A stretch of DNA of 64,000 bases, taken from positions 62,001 to 126,000 of the forward strand of contig JACIXZ010000005.1 of NCBI GenBank assembly GCA_014360205.1, written 5' to 3'. Each line of letters opens with the position of its first letter. Position 1 is the stretch's first letter. A program made the translations under genes and the position numbers. The notes beneath the pieces are model-generated. The model saw only the letters and a list, made by a program, of their open reading frames with translations, was not told the origin of the DNA and did not search any database. Shown piece by piece: positions 9,063 through 16,885 of the stretch. The stretch is from Tissierellales bacterium. Its GTDB lineage: Bacteria; Bacillota; Clostridia; Tissierellales; Tissierellaceae.

Positions 9063-9887
9063 TTAAGCTTTTAATGGTTTTAATCCCAATATTTCTCTAG
9101 CTTCATTTGGGGTAGCAATTTCTCTCCCTAATTCTTTAGCAATTCTTACTACTTTATCTACTAATTCCCCATTAGATTTAGCCAATACTCCTTTTGAAAT
9201 ATAGGTATTATCTTCAAATCCTACTCTTACATGTCCACCCATGACGATTGCTAAAGTAGCCATAGGAAATTGATTTTTACCTATCCCTGCGACTGTCCAA
9301 GTCGAGCCTTCTGGGATTGAATCCACTAAAAACGCTAAATCTCTAGCTGTCGCAGCCATTTGAACACCCAACACAAAATCAAAATGCATAGGTGCTTTGA
9401 TATACCCTTGTTTATGATATTTTATTGCATAGTCTACCATACCTTTGTCAAAAACTTCTATCTCAGGTTTAATATCTCTTTCATTCATTATATTAGCAAA
9501 ATTTTTTATAGTGTTTTCAGTGTTTACAAATATTTCATCCCCACCAAAATTTAAAGTCCCACAGTCAAGAGTTGCCATTTCTGGATATAATTCTGTAGGT
9601 TGAAGTCTTTCTTCGTCAGTCATACCGACAGCTCCACCAGTTGAGGGTTGTATTATAACATCCGGGCATTTTGCTCTTATTGCATCCATACATTCTTTGA
9701 ATCTTTCTTTTCTTTGAGTAGGAGTCCCATCATCTTCTCTGACATGTAGATGAATTATACTTGCACCAGCTTTGTATGCACTTTCTGCTTCTTTAGCTAT
9801 TTCTTCTACTGTATATGGTACATTTGGATTGTTTTCTTTTGTCACTTCAGCTCCGCAGATTGCAGCTGTTATAATAAGTTTATCCAT
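9063..9887 (-). CDS. kce: 3-keto-5-aminohexanoate cleavage enzyme (BKACE family)
   Basis: The 274-residue protein belongs to the beta-keto acid cleavage enzyme family: it has the metal-binding HLH at residues 46-48 and the family's ADLxxAG-type barrel. In lysine fermentation Kce condenses 3-keto-5-aminohexanoate with acetyl-CoA to give 3-aminobutyryl-CoA and acetoacetate. The assignment to this substrate rests on the adjacent kal gene, whose product uses 3-aminobutyryl-CoA. The ATG at 9887 follows AGAGGTG; the GTG at 9896 would leave no room for a ribosome site. None of the earlier lysine-pathway genes is in the window. Confidence 0.88.
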   Translation of the reverse strand: MDKLIITAAICGAEVTKENNPNVPYTVEEIAKEAESAYKAGASIIHLHVREDDGTPTQRKERFKECMDAIRAKCPDVIIQPSTGGAVGMTDEERLQPTELYPEMATLDCGTLNFGGDEIFVNTENTIKNFANIMNERDIKPEIEVFDKGMVDYAIKYHKQGYIKAPMHFDFVLGVQMAATARDLAFLVDSIPEGSTWTVAGIGKNQFPMATLAIVMGGHVRVGFEDNTYISKGVLAKSNGELVDKVVRIAKELGREIATPNEAREILGLKPLKA

Positions 9888-9898
9888 TTTAATCACCT

Positions 9899-10282
9899 CT
9901 ATTTTCTTTTCTTGTCTTTAGGGACAACACAAGTTCCTTCAGCTATGCATACTATGATAGGCTCTTCTAAAACATCGCAAGCAGATTCGTTAATATCCGG
10001 TCTAGCTTGAATAACTTTTCTAGCTTCGAATTTCATTTTTCTTGATGTGTTCCCAATGTTTACTATTTCACCATAAGCTTCTATATAATCCCCTGCAAAC
10101 ACCGGTGCTTTAAATTCAACCTTGTCATATGCAACAAATAGGCCTTCATCTCCATCTAGTCTTATTAGTAGCTCAGTAGCAACATCACCAAACAATCCTA
10201 ACATTCTAGCTCCGTCCACTAAATTTCCACCATAGTGAGCATCATGTGCACTCATTCTCATCCTTACCATAGCTTTTTCCAT
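9899..10282 (-). CDS. kal: 3-aminobutyryl-CoA ammonia-lyase
   Basis: A 127-residue single hotdog-fold protein closely resembling Kal, which removes ammonia from 3-aminobutyryl-CoA to give crotonyl-CoA in lysine fermentation. The segments [18 protein letters not shown] and [14 protein letters not shown] are characteristic. The ATG at 10282 has GGAGGAG five bases upstream. It is first in a two-gene unit with kce, 11 bases apart, under an extended -10 promoter at 10315-10323. A generic acyl-CoA thioesterase is the alternative, but the pairing with a BKACE gene favours Kal. Confidence 0.85.
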   Translation of the reverse strand: MEKAMVRMRMSAHDAHYGGNLVDGARMLGLFGDVATELLIRLDGDEGLFVAYDKVEFKAPVFAGDYIEAYGEIVNIGNTSRKMKFEARKVIQARPDINESACDVLEEPIIVCIAEGTCVVPKDKKRK

Positions 10283-10314
10283 TTAGACTCCTCCTATATC
10301 AAATCTTTGTCTTA

Positions 10315-10323
10315 ATTATAACA
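10315..10323 (-). promoter_or_regulatory. Extended -10 promoter for kal-kce
   Basis: The minus strand reads TGTTATAAT, a consensus extended -10 (TGnTATAAT), 33 bases upstream of the kal ATG. No good TTGACA is present at the expected distance. An AAACGTTT palindrome at 10330-10337 sits in the spacer. Confidence 0.6.
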
Positions 10324-10428
10324 TAGAGAAAACGTTTCTTCTATACGGTAAATATTACTTATTTTTACAATTCGTAAACATTTTGTAACTACTTTATCCA
10401 CTAATTGTGGTAAACTGAGATAAAGATC

Positions 10429-10440
10429 AGGAGGTGATCA
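10429..10440 (+). promoter_or_regulatory. Near-perfect Shine-Dalgarno that decides a non-AUG start
   Basis: AGGAGGTGATCA matches the anti-Shine-Dalgarno for eleven bases or more. The next in-frame initiators for the ABC ATPase are ATT at 10441 and CTG at 10444; an in-frame TGA at 10435 forbids any start further upstream, and the first ATG, at 10489, has no ribosome site. Confidence 0.8.
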
Positions 10441-10443
10441 ATT

Positions 10444-11154
10444 CTGGATAAAATAATCGCTACAAAAAATTTAATTAAAATCTATAAAATGGGTGATGAA
10501 AAGATAATAGCTTTAAATAATGTCAATTTAGAAATATATAAAAAGGAAATTGTATGCATTATAGGAACATCTGGCTCTGGAAAAAGTACTTTGCTAAATA
10601 TGATGGCAGGACTTGAAAAACCTACAAAAGGTGAAATTATAGTCAATAATATGCATTTGGAAAATATGAATGAAAAGCAGTTGACTAAATTCAGACAAAA
10701 AAACATAGGGTTTGTGTTTCAGTCATATAATCTTATACCAACTCTAACAGCTTTAGAAAATGTGAGTTTGGTTTTGACATTTAGGGGAGTTCCTAGAAAA
10801 ATTCGTGATAAAAAAGCTACCGAGATGCTAAAAAATGTTGGATTAGGCAATAGACTTCATCATAAACCATCTGAAATGAGTGGTGGACAGCAACAAAGAG
10901 TAAGTATAGCAAGAGCTTTCGTAGGTAACCCTAAAATTGTTTTTGCTGACGAACCGACTGGAAATCTCGATACAAAAACAACTTTTGAAATCATGGATTT
11001 AGTAACTTCAATGTCTAAAGAATTGAATCAAACCCTAGTAATAGTAACTCATGATAATGAAATTTCTAGATATGCTAATAGAATTTTTCATATGAGAGAT
11101 GGTAAAATTGAAAATGTAGAAGAACTACTACTTAAAGGAGATGTTGTCAATTGA
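10444..11154 (+). CDS. ABC transporter ATP-binding protein, MacB/LolD type
   Basis: The 236-residue ATPase energises the permease encoded two genes downstream. It shows Walker A GTSGSGKST, the signature MSGGQQQR and Walker B IVFADEPTGNLD, the set typical of MacB/LolD exporters. The frame reads DKIIATKNLIKIYKMGDEK before the first ATG at 10489; these residues match the beta-strand and A-loop region every member of the family needs (the Y that stacks on adenine). I therefore place the start at the CTG at 10444, or the ATT at 10441, directly behind a near-perfect ribosome site. Its stop overlaps the TTG of the next gene by four bases. Confidence 0.88.
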   Translation: MDKIIATKNLIKIYKMGDEKIIALNNVNLEIYKKEIVCIIGTSGSGKSTLLNMMAGLEKPTKGEIIVNNMHLENMNEKQLTKFRQKNIGFVFQSYNLIPTLTALENVSLVLTFRGVPRKIRDKKATEMLKNVGLGNRLHHKPSEMSGGQQQRVSIARAFVGNPKIVFADEPTGNLDTKTTFEIMDLVTSMSKELNQTLVIVTHDNEISRYANRIFHMRDGKIENVEELLLKGDVVN

Positions 11155-13193
11155 AACGAGTAATTTGCTTTGTTCTTGTCTTTATTTTTATGTTTATACC
11201 GATAAGCAATATATCTTTAGCTTCAATCATAATTCCCGCACCAAATATCACAATAAAAAATCAGGATATGCCTCAACTTCAAGCGGGAAAAGTCAATACA
11301 ATATCATTGCAACTTGACAATATAAATTCAGCATCAAACATAATATTAACACCACAACTAGGCGAAGGTACACCTTTTTTGCCAAGTAATATAACAGAAA
11401 GTATTGCAATAACAAATCCATATCAACCTTTTGAATTGAAATTAAATGTACTACCTAATACACCATCTGGTATTTACCCATTGAAGTTAAATTTTCAATA
11501 TGATTATGTAACTAGTGCATCTAATGACAGCATAGTCATAGAACATGGAAGCAAAGATATAACTATATATGTCAAGATAAACAGCTCAGCAATTCAACCT
11601 AAGATACTAGTTACCAAGCTTGCAACAAATCCAGAGTTTATTGCCAAAGGGCAAAGTTTTCAAGCTAGCATCTTCTATAAAAATATAGGAGATTCAGACA
11701 TATCAAACATATCAACTAAACTATCTGGTCTTAGTAAAGATACCATATTTTTAGAATCCGGCTCCGATGCAGGTTTTATAAGCAATATAAAAGCTAATTC
11801 AACTGGATATATCACTTACAATCTCAAAGCAGCGTCTTCAATAAGCAGTGGTACCTATGAGTTGGAAATAACTTTTAAATACAATGGAATAGAGGAAACT
11901 CAAAAGGTGTATGTTACAATTAGTCAGACATCTACACAATCCTCAAATTTAGAGATTAAAGATATGGTTTTTGATACAAAACAAATAACTCCTAATGAAA
12001 ATTTTCAAGTAAGTTTTAATTTGCTAAATTCAGGACCAATTTCTGCATCAAATATAATAATAAGAGCTGAAAGCCAAGACCCTCAAATTGTCCCCAAAAG
12101 CAATTCAATCATAAAAATAGATGGTTTGAAATCTGGCGAAAGCAAAAATATCAGGTTTTTGTTTTCTCCAACTCAAGATGCTATTACAAGAAATTATCCA
12201 ATCAAGATAACGGTTGAATATCAAGATATTTACAGTGGAAATGAAAAATATAGTATTGAGCAATATGTCGGACTAAATGCTTATGTAGCCGACAGGCCAG
12301 GAGAAGATACTACAAAAGGCAAACCAAAATTGATAGTAGACAAATACAGTTTTGAGCCAAAATTAGTCAAAGCAGGTCAAAACTTCACTATGAGTTTATC
12401 ATTCTTTAATACTAACAGCACTAAAACAGTTAAAAATATAAAGATATTTTTAACTGCAGATACTGTTACAAACCCAGATACTCAGTCTTCTGGAGGAAGT
12501 GTATTTACACCTGTAGATAGCTCTAATACTTTTTATATTGATTCTATTGCACCAAAAGGAAAAGTGGAAAAAAATATAGTAATGTTTACTGTACCTGATG
12601 CTCAAGCCAAAACTTATACTTTAACTGCTCATTTTGAATATGAAGATACAAATGGAAATGAATATACTGCGACTGAATTGATTGGTGTACCAGTGGTACA
12701 AGAATCTAAACTAGAAACAAGTGAAATAGGATATGTTCAAGAAGCTTATGTAGGCCAGCCAACTCCTATTTCTGTAGAATTTTTTAACACAGGGAAAGTA
12801 ACTTTATATAATATGATGGTAAAATTAGAGGGAGACTTTCAAACTGAAAATGGACAATATTTTGTAGGAAACTTTCAATCTGGAAGTAGTGAATATTTTG
12901 AAGGATATGTAATACCATATCAATCTGGTGAAGTTAAAGGAGCTTTGGTCTTTTCATTTGAAGACTCCACAGGTCAAATGCAAGAGATCAGAAAGGAATT
13001 TACACTAAATGTTATGGAAATGGCTCCATCACCTGAATATCCAGAAATGCCTCCAATAGAACCTGACAATGGAGGGCCAAATATATGGATGTTTGTAGGA
13101 TTAGGCGCAGCTGCACTGGTTGTTATCGGTCTTATAATCCGTAAGAAAAGAAAATCTAAAAAAGAAATAGAGGACTTGGATTTAAATGAATAG
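11151..13193 (+). CDS. Secreted CARDB/COG1361-like protein with C-terminal membrane anchor
   Basis: A 680-residue protein with a signal peptide (about 1-24), then four or so beta-sandwich repeats of about 120-130 residues of the CARDB/COG1361 kind, each with phrases such as FKNTGDS, FNLLNSG or EFFNTGK, and a C-terminal transmembrane helix (about 645-665) followed by a Lys/Arg-rich tail. It lies between an ABC ATPase and a MacB-like permease, overlapping both genes, so it is probably the extracellular partner of that exporter, in the place where MacA adaptors sit in other systems. Start is a TTG at 11151. The cargo is unknown. Confidence 0.8.
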   Translation: MKRVICFVLVFIFMFIPISNISLASIIIPAPNITIKNQDMPQLQAGKVNTISLQLDNINSASNIILTPQLGEGTPFLPSNITESIAITNPYQPFELKLNVLPNTPSGIYPLKLNFQYDYVTSASNDSIVIEHGSKDITIYVKINSSAIQPKILVTKLATNPEFIAKGQSFQASIFYKNIGDSDISNISTKLSGLSKDTIFLESGSDAGFISNIKANSTGYITYNLKAASSISSGTYELEITFKYNGIEETQKVYVTISQTSTQSSNLEIKDMVFDTKQITPNENFQVSFNLLNSGPISASNIIIRAESQDPQIVPKSNSIIKIDGLKSGESKNIRFLFSPTQDAITRNYPIKITVEYQDIYSGNEKYSIEQYVGLNAYVADRPGEDTTKGKPKLIVDKYSFEPKLVKAGQNFTMSLSFFNTNSTKTVKNIKIFLTADTVTNPDTQSSGGSVFTPVDSSNTFYIDSIAPKGKVEKNIVMFTVPDAQAKTYTLTAHFEYEDTNGNEYTATELIGVPVVQESKLETSEIGYVQEAYVGQPTPISVEFFNTGKVTLYNMMVKLEGDFQTENGQYFVGNFQSGSSEYFEGYVIPYQSGEVKGALVFSFEDSTGQMQEIRKEFTLNVMEMAPSPEYPEMPPIEPDNGGPNIWMFVGLGAAALVVIGLIIRKKRKSKKEIEDLDLNE

Positions 13194-14493
13194 TCTAGAT
13201 CTCATTTATATGGGAATTAAAAATTTGTGGAGAAGAAAACTTAGGACTTTTCTTACAGTCCTTGGTGTAATAATTGGTGCGGCCTCAATTATCGTTATGC
13301 TTAGCATAGGATTTGGCTTAACTCAAGCTTTTGAAGATCAGCTTTCTCAATGGGGAAGTTTAACTAACATAAATATCTACCCTAAATGGTCAGATCCAGG
13401 GATTCCTGGAGGAGGAAATAAAGAAGTCTATTTGAACGATGAAGCAGTAGCTAGTTTTAAAGCTATACCCCATGTTGTTGCAGTAAATCCAATCGTGGAA
13501 ACCTATGGTACAGTTATAAACGGAAAATATATAACAAGTATCCCAATTCGCGGAATAGATCCAAAGGTAATGCAGGATTTTGGATTTGAGATAGCTGAAG
13601 GAAGATTGTTGGAAGTTTCCGATGAAATGACTGCCGTTTTTGGCGGGCAAGTAGCGATGAGCTTTTATAACCCTAAGGCTACTGTTTGGAGAGAGCCAAA
13701 AGTGGATCTGATGAAAGATAAGTTAATGATCACATTAAATCCAAATTATGGTTGGTCAGATCCTAATTTAGATACCGTTAACTATAAGTCTTATAAGATA
13801 AAAGTCGCAGGTATATTAACACAAGAAAACTATGAGCACAGTTATGCAGTTTATATGCCTATGGCAGATGTTAAAAAAATGATAAAAGATAAAGAGAAAG
13901 CAGAAAATCAAAAACCTACACCTAATAAAGGCAAAGATGAATACCAAAATATAACTGTTAAAGTTGATGATATGAACAATGTAAAGGAAGTCCAAGATCA
14001 AATTAAAGCTTTAGGTTACGAAGCATACAGCCTAAACGATCAACTTGAAGCAATGAAACAAACTGCAAGATCTATCCAATTAGCATTGGGTGGAATAGGT
14101 GCCATCTCTTTATTGGTAGCTGCTATAGGAATAACCAACACCATGGTTATGAGCATATACGAAAGAACAAGAGAAATTGGCATTATGAAGGTAATTGGTG
14201 CTTCTATCAATGATATCAAAAAATTATTTTTGTTTGAATCAGCTTTGATAGGACTTTTAGGAGGAATACTTGGAATTGGTGTAAGCTACCTTTTATCTTT
14301 CTTGATAAACAGATTTGGAGGCAGTTTTGGAAACTTTATGGGTACAGGTTTGGATAGTAAAATTTCAATTATTCCAATTTGGTTGGTCTTTGCAAGCCTT
14401 GCATTTTCTGCATTGATAGGAGTAATCTCAGGTTATTACCCTGCCCGAAGAGCGATGAAATTGTCAGCGATAGATGCCATAAGAACAGAATAG
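13186..14493 (+). CDS. ABC transporter permease, FtsX/MacB family
   Basis: A 435-residue permease with one N-terminal transmembrane helix (about 22-45), a large extracytoplasmic MacB-type domain (about 50-290) and three C-terminal helices. The N-terminus RRKLRTFLTVLGVIIGAASI and the C-terminal GYYPARRAMKLSAIDAIR are typical of MacB/LolC-like exporters. The ATG overlaps the stop of the CARDB-like gene by eight bases. A strong hairpin follows the stop. Together the three genes make one mechanotransmission-type efflux or export complex; substrate unknown. Confidence 0.9.
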   Translation: MNSLDLIYMGIKNLWRRKLRTFLTVLGVIIGAASIIVMLSIGFGLTQAFEDQLSQWGSLTNINIYPKWSDPGIPGGGNKEVYLNDEAVASFKAIPHVVAVNPIVETYGTVINGKYITSIPIRGIDPKVMQDFGFEIAEGRLLEVSDEMTAVFGGQVAMSFYNPKATVWREPKVDLMKDKLMITLNPNYGWSDPNLDTVNYKSYKIKVAGILTQENYEHSYAVYMPMADVKKMIKDKEKAENQKPTPNKGKDEYQNITVKVDDMNNVKEVQDQIKALGYEAYSLNDQLEAMKQTARSIQLALGGIGAISLLVAAIGITNTMVMSIYERTREIGIMKVIGASINDIKKLFLFESALIGLLGGILGIGVSYLLSFLINRFGGSFGNFMGTGLDSKISIIPIWLVFASLAFSALIGVISGYYPARRAMKLSAIDAIRTE

Positions 14494-14520
14494 TCGGATC
14501 TAATGATCCGACTATTTTTT
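14492..14520 (+). terminator. Rho-independent terminator of the ABC export operon
   Basis: AGTCGGATC and GATCCGACT form a nine-pair stem with a TAAT loop at 14492-14513, followed by ATTTTTT. The pyrG stop codon on the other strand lies inside the right arm. Confidence 0.88.
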
Positions 14521-16122
14521 CTCTTTATTTTCTAAACTGGCTCTTATGAAGTCTTTAAAAAGCGGATGACTTCTAGTAGGTCTTGATTTGAATTCAGGAT
14601 GGAATTGAGATCCAATAAACCAAGGGTGATCTTTTATTTCTATCATTTCTACCAATCTTCCATCAGGAGACATTCCCGAAAAAACCATACCTTTATCTTC
14701 CATTGGTTTTTTAAATTCGTTATTGAATTCATATCTGTGCCTATGTCTTTCATAAATTATTTCTTCATTATAGATATTTCTAGCTTTTGTATCTTCGCTT
14801 AATCTGCATGGATAAACCCCAAGCCTTAGAGTCCCGCCTATTTTGTATATTTCCTTTTGATCGGGCATTAAATCTATGATCGGATACTTAGTGTATTTGT
14901 CAATTTCAGTACTATTTGCATTTTCTAGTCCCAACACATTCCTTGCAAATTCAATTGTTGCAAGTTGCATTCCTAGACATATTCCAAAATAAGGCACATT
15001 GTTTTCTCTTGCATACTTTATTGAGCTAATCATACCTCCTATGCCTCTATCTCCAAAACCACCAGGGACAATTATTCCATCGTAATCTTTTAGGATTTTT
15101 TCAGCATTTTCATCTGTTATTTCTTCAGAAGATATCATGTCGATTATGACTTCTGCATCATTGTAAATACCACCGTGGTTTAGAGCTTCTATAACAGAAA
15201 GATAAGCATCCTTTAGCTCTACGTATTTACCGACTAAAGCTATTCTTACTTGTCTACTTAAATTTTTAACTCTTTCCACTACTTTATTCCACTCTGATAA
15301 ATCAAGCTCTTTGCAATCCAGATTCAGATGCCTTACTACTAATTTACCTAATCCTTCATTTTCTAATTTTTGAGGGATTTCATATATGCTTTCTACATCT
15401 CCATTTTCTATTACTTCTTCCTTTTCTAAATCACAAAAAAGTGCTATCTTCGCTTTTAAATCTTCACCTAGTGGTTTTTCAGTTCTGCAAATAAGAGCGT
15501 CTGGCTGAATTCCAATACTTCTTAATTCTTTAACGCTGTGTTGTGTTGGTTTTGTCTTCAATTCCCCAGCTTTACTTAAATATGGTACCAATGTTACATG
15601 GATATACATTACATTTTCTTTACCAACATCATATTTAATCTGTCTGATAGCCTCTAGAAATGGCAAAGATTCTATATCTCCTACAGTGCCTCCAACCTCA
15701 GTGATTACAACATCCACTTCTCTGTCTTTGGAAGCTCTAATTATTCTTTCTTTTATCTCATTTGTTATATGTGGTATTACTTGAACAGTTCTACCTCCAT
15801 ATTCCCCGTTTCTTTCCTTATTTAACACTGACCAGTAAACTTTTCCTGTCGTAACACTGCTGTTTTTAGTTAAATTCTCATCTATGAATCTTTCATAATG
15901 TCCTAAATCTAGGTCTGTCTCTGCTCCATCTTCTGTTACAAATACCTCCCCATGCTGATAAGGGCTCATAGTCCCTGGATCTACATTTATGTAAGGGTCA
16001 AATTTTTGTATCGTAACTTTTAAACCTCTGCTTTTTAAGAGTTGTCCAAGACTTGCTGCTGTTATCCCTTTCCCAAGAGAAGATACAACTCCTCCAGTTA
16101 CAAATATATATTTCGTGTTCAT
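14512..16122 (-). CDS. pyrG: CTP synthase
   Basis: PyrG aminates UTP to CTP using glutamine and ATP. The 536-residue protein has the N-terminal amidoligase domain ([18 protein letters not shown] at about 9-26, [20 protein letters not shown]) and a class I glutamine amidotransferase domain with nucleophile motif GICLGMQLA and a late HPEFKSRP histidine-glutamate pair. The ATG at 16122 follows AGGAGG at six bases. It appears to be monocistronic: a promoter is visible upstream and the gene converges on the ABC export operon. Confidence 0.97.
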   Translation of the reverse strand: MNTKYIFVTGGVVSSLGKGITAASLGQLLKSRGLKVTIQKFDPYINVDPGTMSPYQHGEVFVTEDGAETDLDLGHYERFIDENLTKNSSVTTGKVYWSVLNKERNGEYGGRTVQVIPHITNEIKERIIRASKDREVDVVITEVGGTVGDIESLPFLEAIRQIKYDVGKENVMYIHVTLVPYLSKAGELKTKPTQHSVKELRSIGIQPDALICRTEKPLGEDLKAKIALFCDLEKEEVIENGDVESIYEIPQKLENEGLGKLVVRHLNLDCKELDLSEWNKVVERVKNLSRQVRIALVGKYVELKDAYLSVIEALNHGGIYNDAEVIIDMISSEEITDENAEKILKDYDGIIVPGGFGDRGIGGMISSIKYARENNVPYFGICLGMQLATIEFARNVLGLENANSTEIDKYTKYPIIDLMPDQKEIYKIGGTLRLGVYPCRLSEDTKARNIYNEEIIYERHRHRYEFNNEFKKPMEDKGMVFSGMSPDGRLVEMIEIKDHPWFIGSQFHPEFKSRPTRSHPLFKDFIRASLENKEKK

Positions 16123-16155
16123 AAATATCCTCCTCTTTGATTAATCCTATTAAAG

Positions 16156-16184
16156 ATAATAGTCTTTTTTATCCAATATGACAA
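16156..16184 (-). promoter_or_regulatory. Sigma-A-type promoter of pyrG
   Basis: On the minus strand TTGTCA (16179-16184) and TATTAT (16156-16161) are separated by 17 bases, 34 bases upstream of the pyrG ATG. Confidence 0.7.
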
Positions 16185-16262
16185 GTCTTAATTAACTGTA
16201 ATATTAATTTAATATAAAGAACGTTTATATTATAGTATAATTAGGTCAAAGGAAGGGATAAT

Positions 16263-16856
16263 ATGAAGAAATTGATCGTATTTTTACTGATATTTTCTCT
16301 ATTTTTAGGAATTCCACATAATGTGAGTTATGCTGATAGTGCAAAAATTGCTGAAAACTTGTATAGAATTGGAATTATAACAGGTGATGAAACTGGTAAT
16401 TTGAGATTAGATGATTATCTAAAAAGACAAGATATGGTAATAATTATTAGCCGACTTCATAAAGAAGAAAATAATGCCAAATCATATCCTGTAGTAACCA
16501 AATTTGATGACTTTACTCAAGAAAATTCATTTTATCACAGCTATATAAATTGGGCTGTAAATAAGAAACTAATAGCTGGTGTAGGTGGAAATAATTTTGG
16601 ATTTAATCAATTGGTAACTGTCCAACAATTTCAAACTGTATTGTTGAGAGCATTAAACTACACTGAAGAAGCTAAACTTTATGATTCTGTGCCAGATATC
16701 GCAAAGAAAATAGGACTCATGGAAGGCCTTTCTCATTTATCTCATAAAGATAATTTGACTAGAGGAGATATGTGCGTTATGATAAACAACGCTCTTAACT
16801 TACGTATGAAAGGCAGCCCCCTAAAATTAGCCGAAGTATTAAAATTAGAAATATAA
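16263..16856 (+). CDS. Small secreted SLH-domain protein
   Basis: A 197-residue protein with a signal peptide (cleavage likely after SYA at about 24) and nothing else but an SLH-type region. It is paralogous along its whole length to residues about 25-205 of the 980-residue surface protein at 49124: both share the stretch VTVQQFQTVLLRAL, the pattern FL..RIG.I.GD, and the closing pattern L.RG..  NNAL...KGSP.  Here nothing follows the SLH part, so the protein could bind the wall polymer without displaying a cargo, or act as a competitor or spacer in the surface layer. GGAAGGG precedes the ATG. A perfect palindromic terminator follows. Confidence 0.8.
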   Translation: MKKLIVFLLIFSLFLGIPHNVSYADSAKIAENLYRIGIITGDETGNLRLDDYLKRQDMVIIISRLHKEENNAKSYPVVTKFDDFTQENSFYHSYINWAVNKKLIAGVGGNNFGFNQLVTVQQFQTVLLRALNYTEEAKLYDSVPDIAKKIGLMEGLSHLSHKDNLTRGDMCVMINNALNLRMKGSPLKLAEVLKLEI

Positions 16857-16882
16857 AAGTGGAGGTAATTACCTCCACTTTT
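16855..16882. terminator. Bidirectional terminator between the mini SLH gene and the lonC-like gene
   Basis: A perfect 28-base palindrome, AAAAGTGGAGGTAA and its complement, begins at the SLH stop and ends four bases before the convergent lonC stop. T-runs are present in both reading directions. Confidence 0.88.
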
Positions 16883-16885
16883 ATA

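Noticed and set aside
10489-10491. ATG as start of the ABC ATPase
   Set aside because: No ribosome site precedes it and it would remove the conserved first strand and adenine-stacking tyrosine; the CTG/ATT start explains the sequence better.
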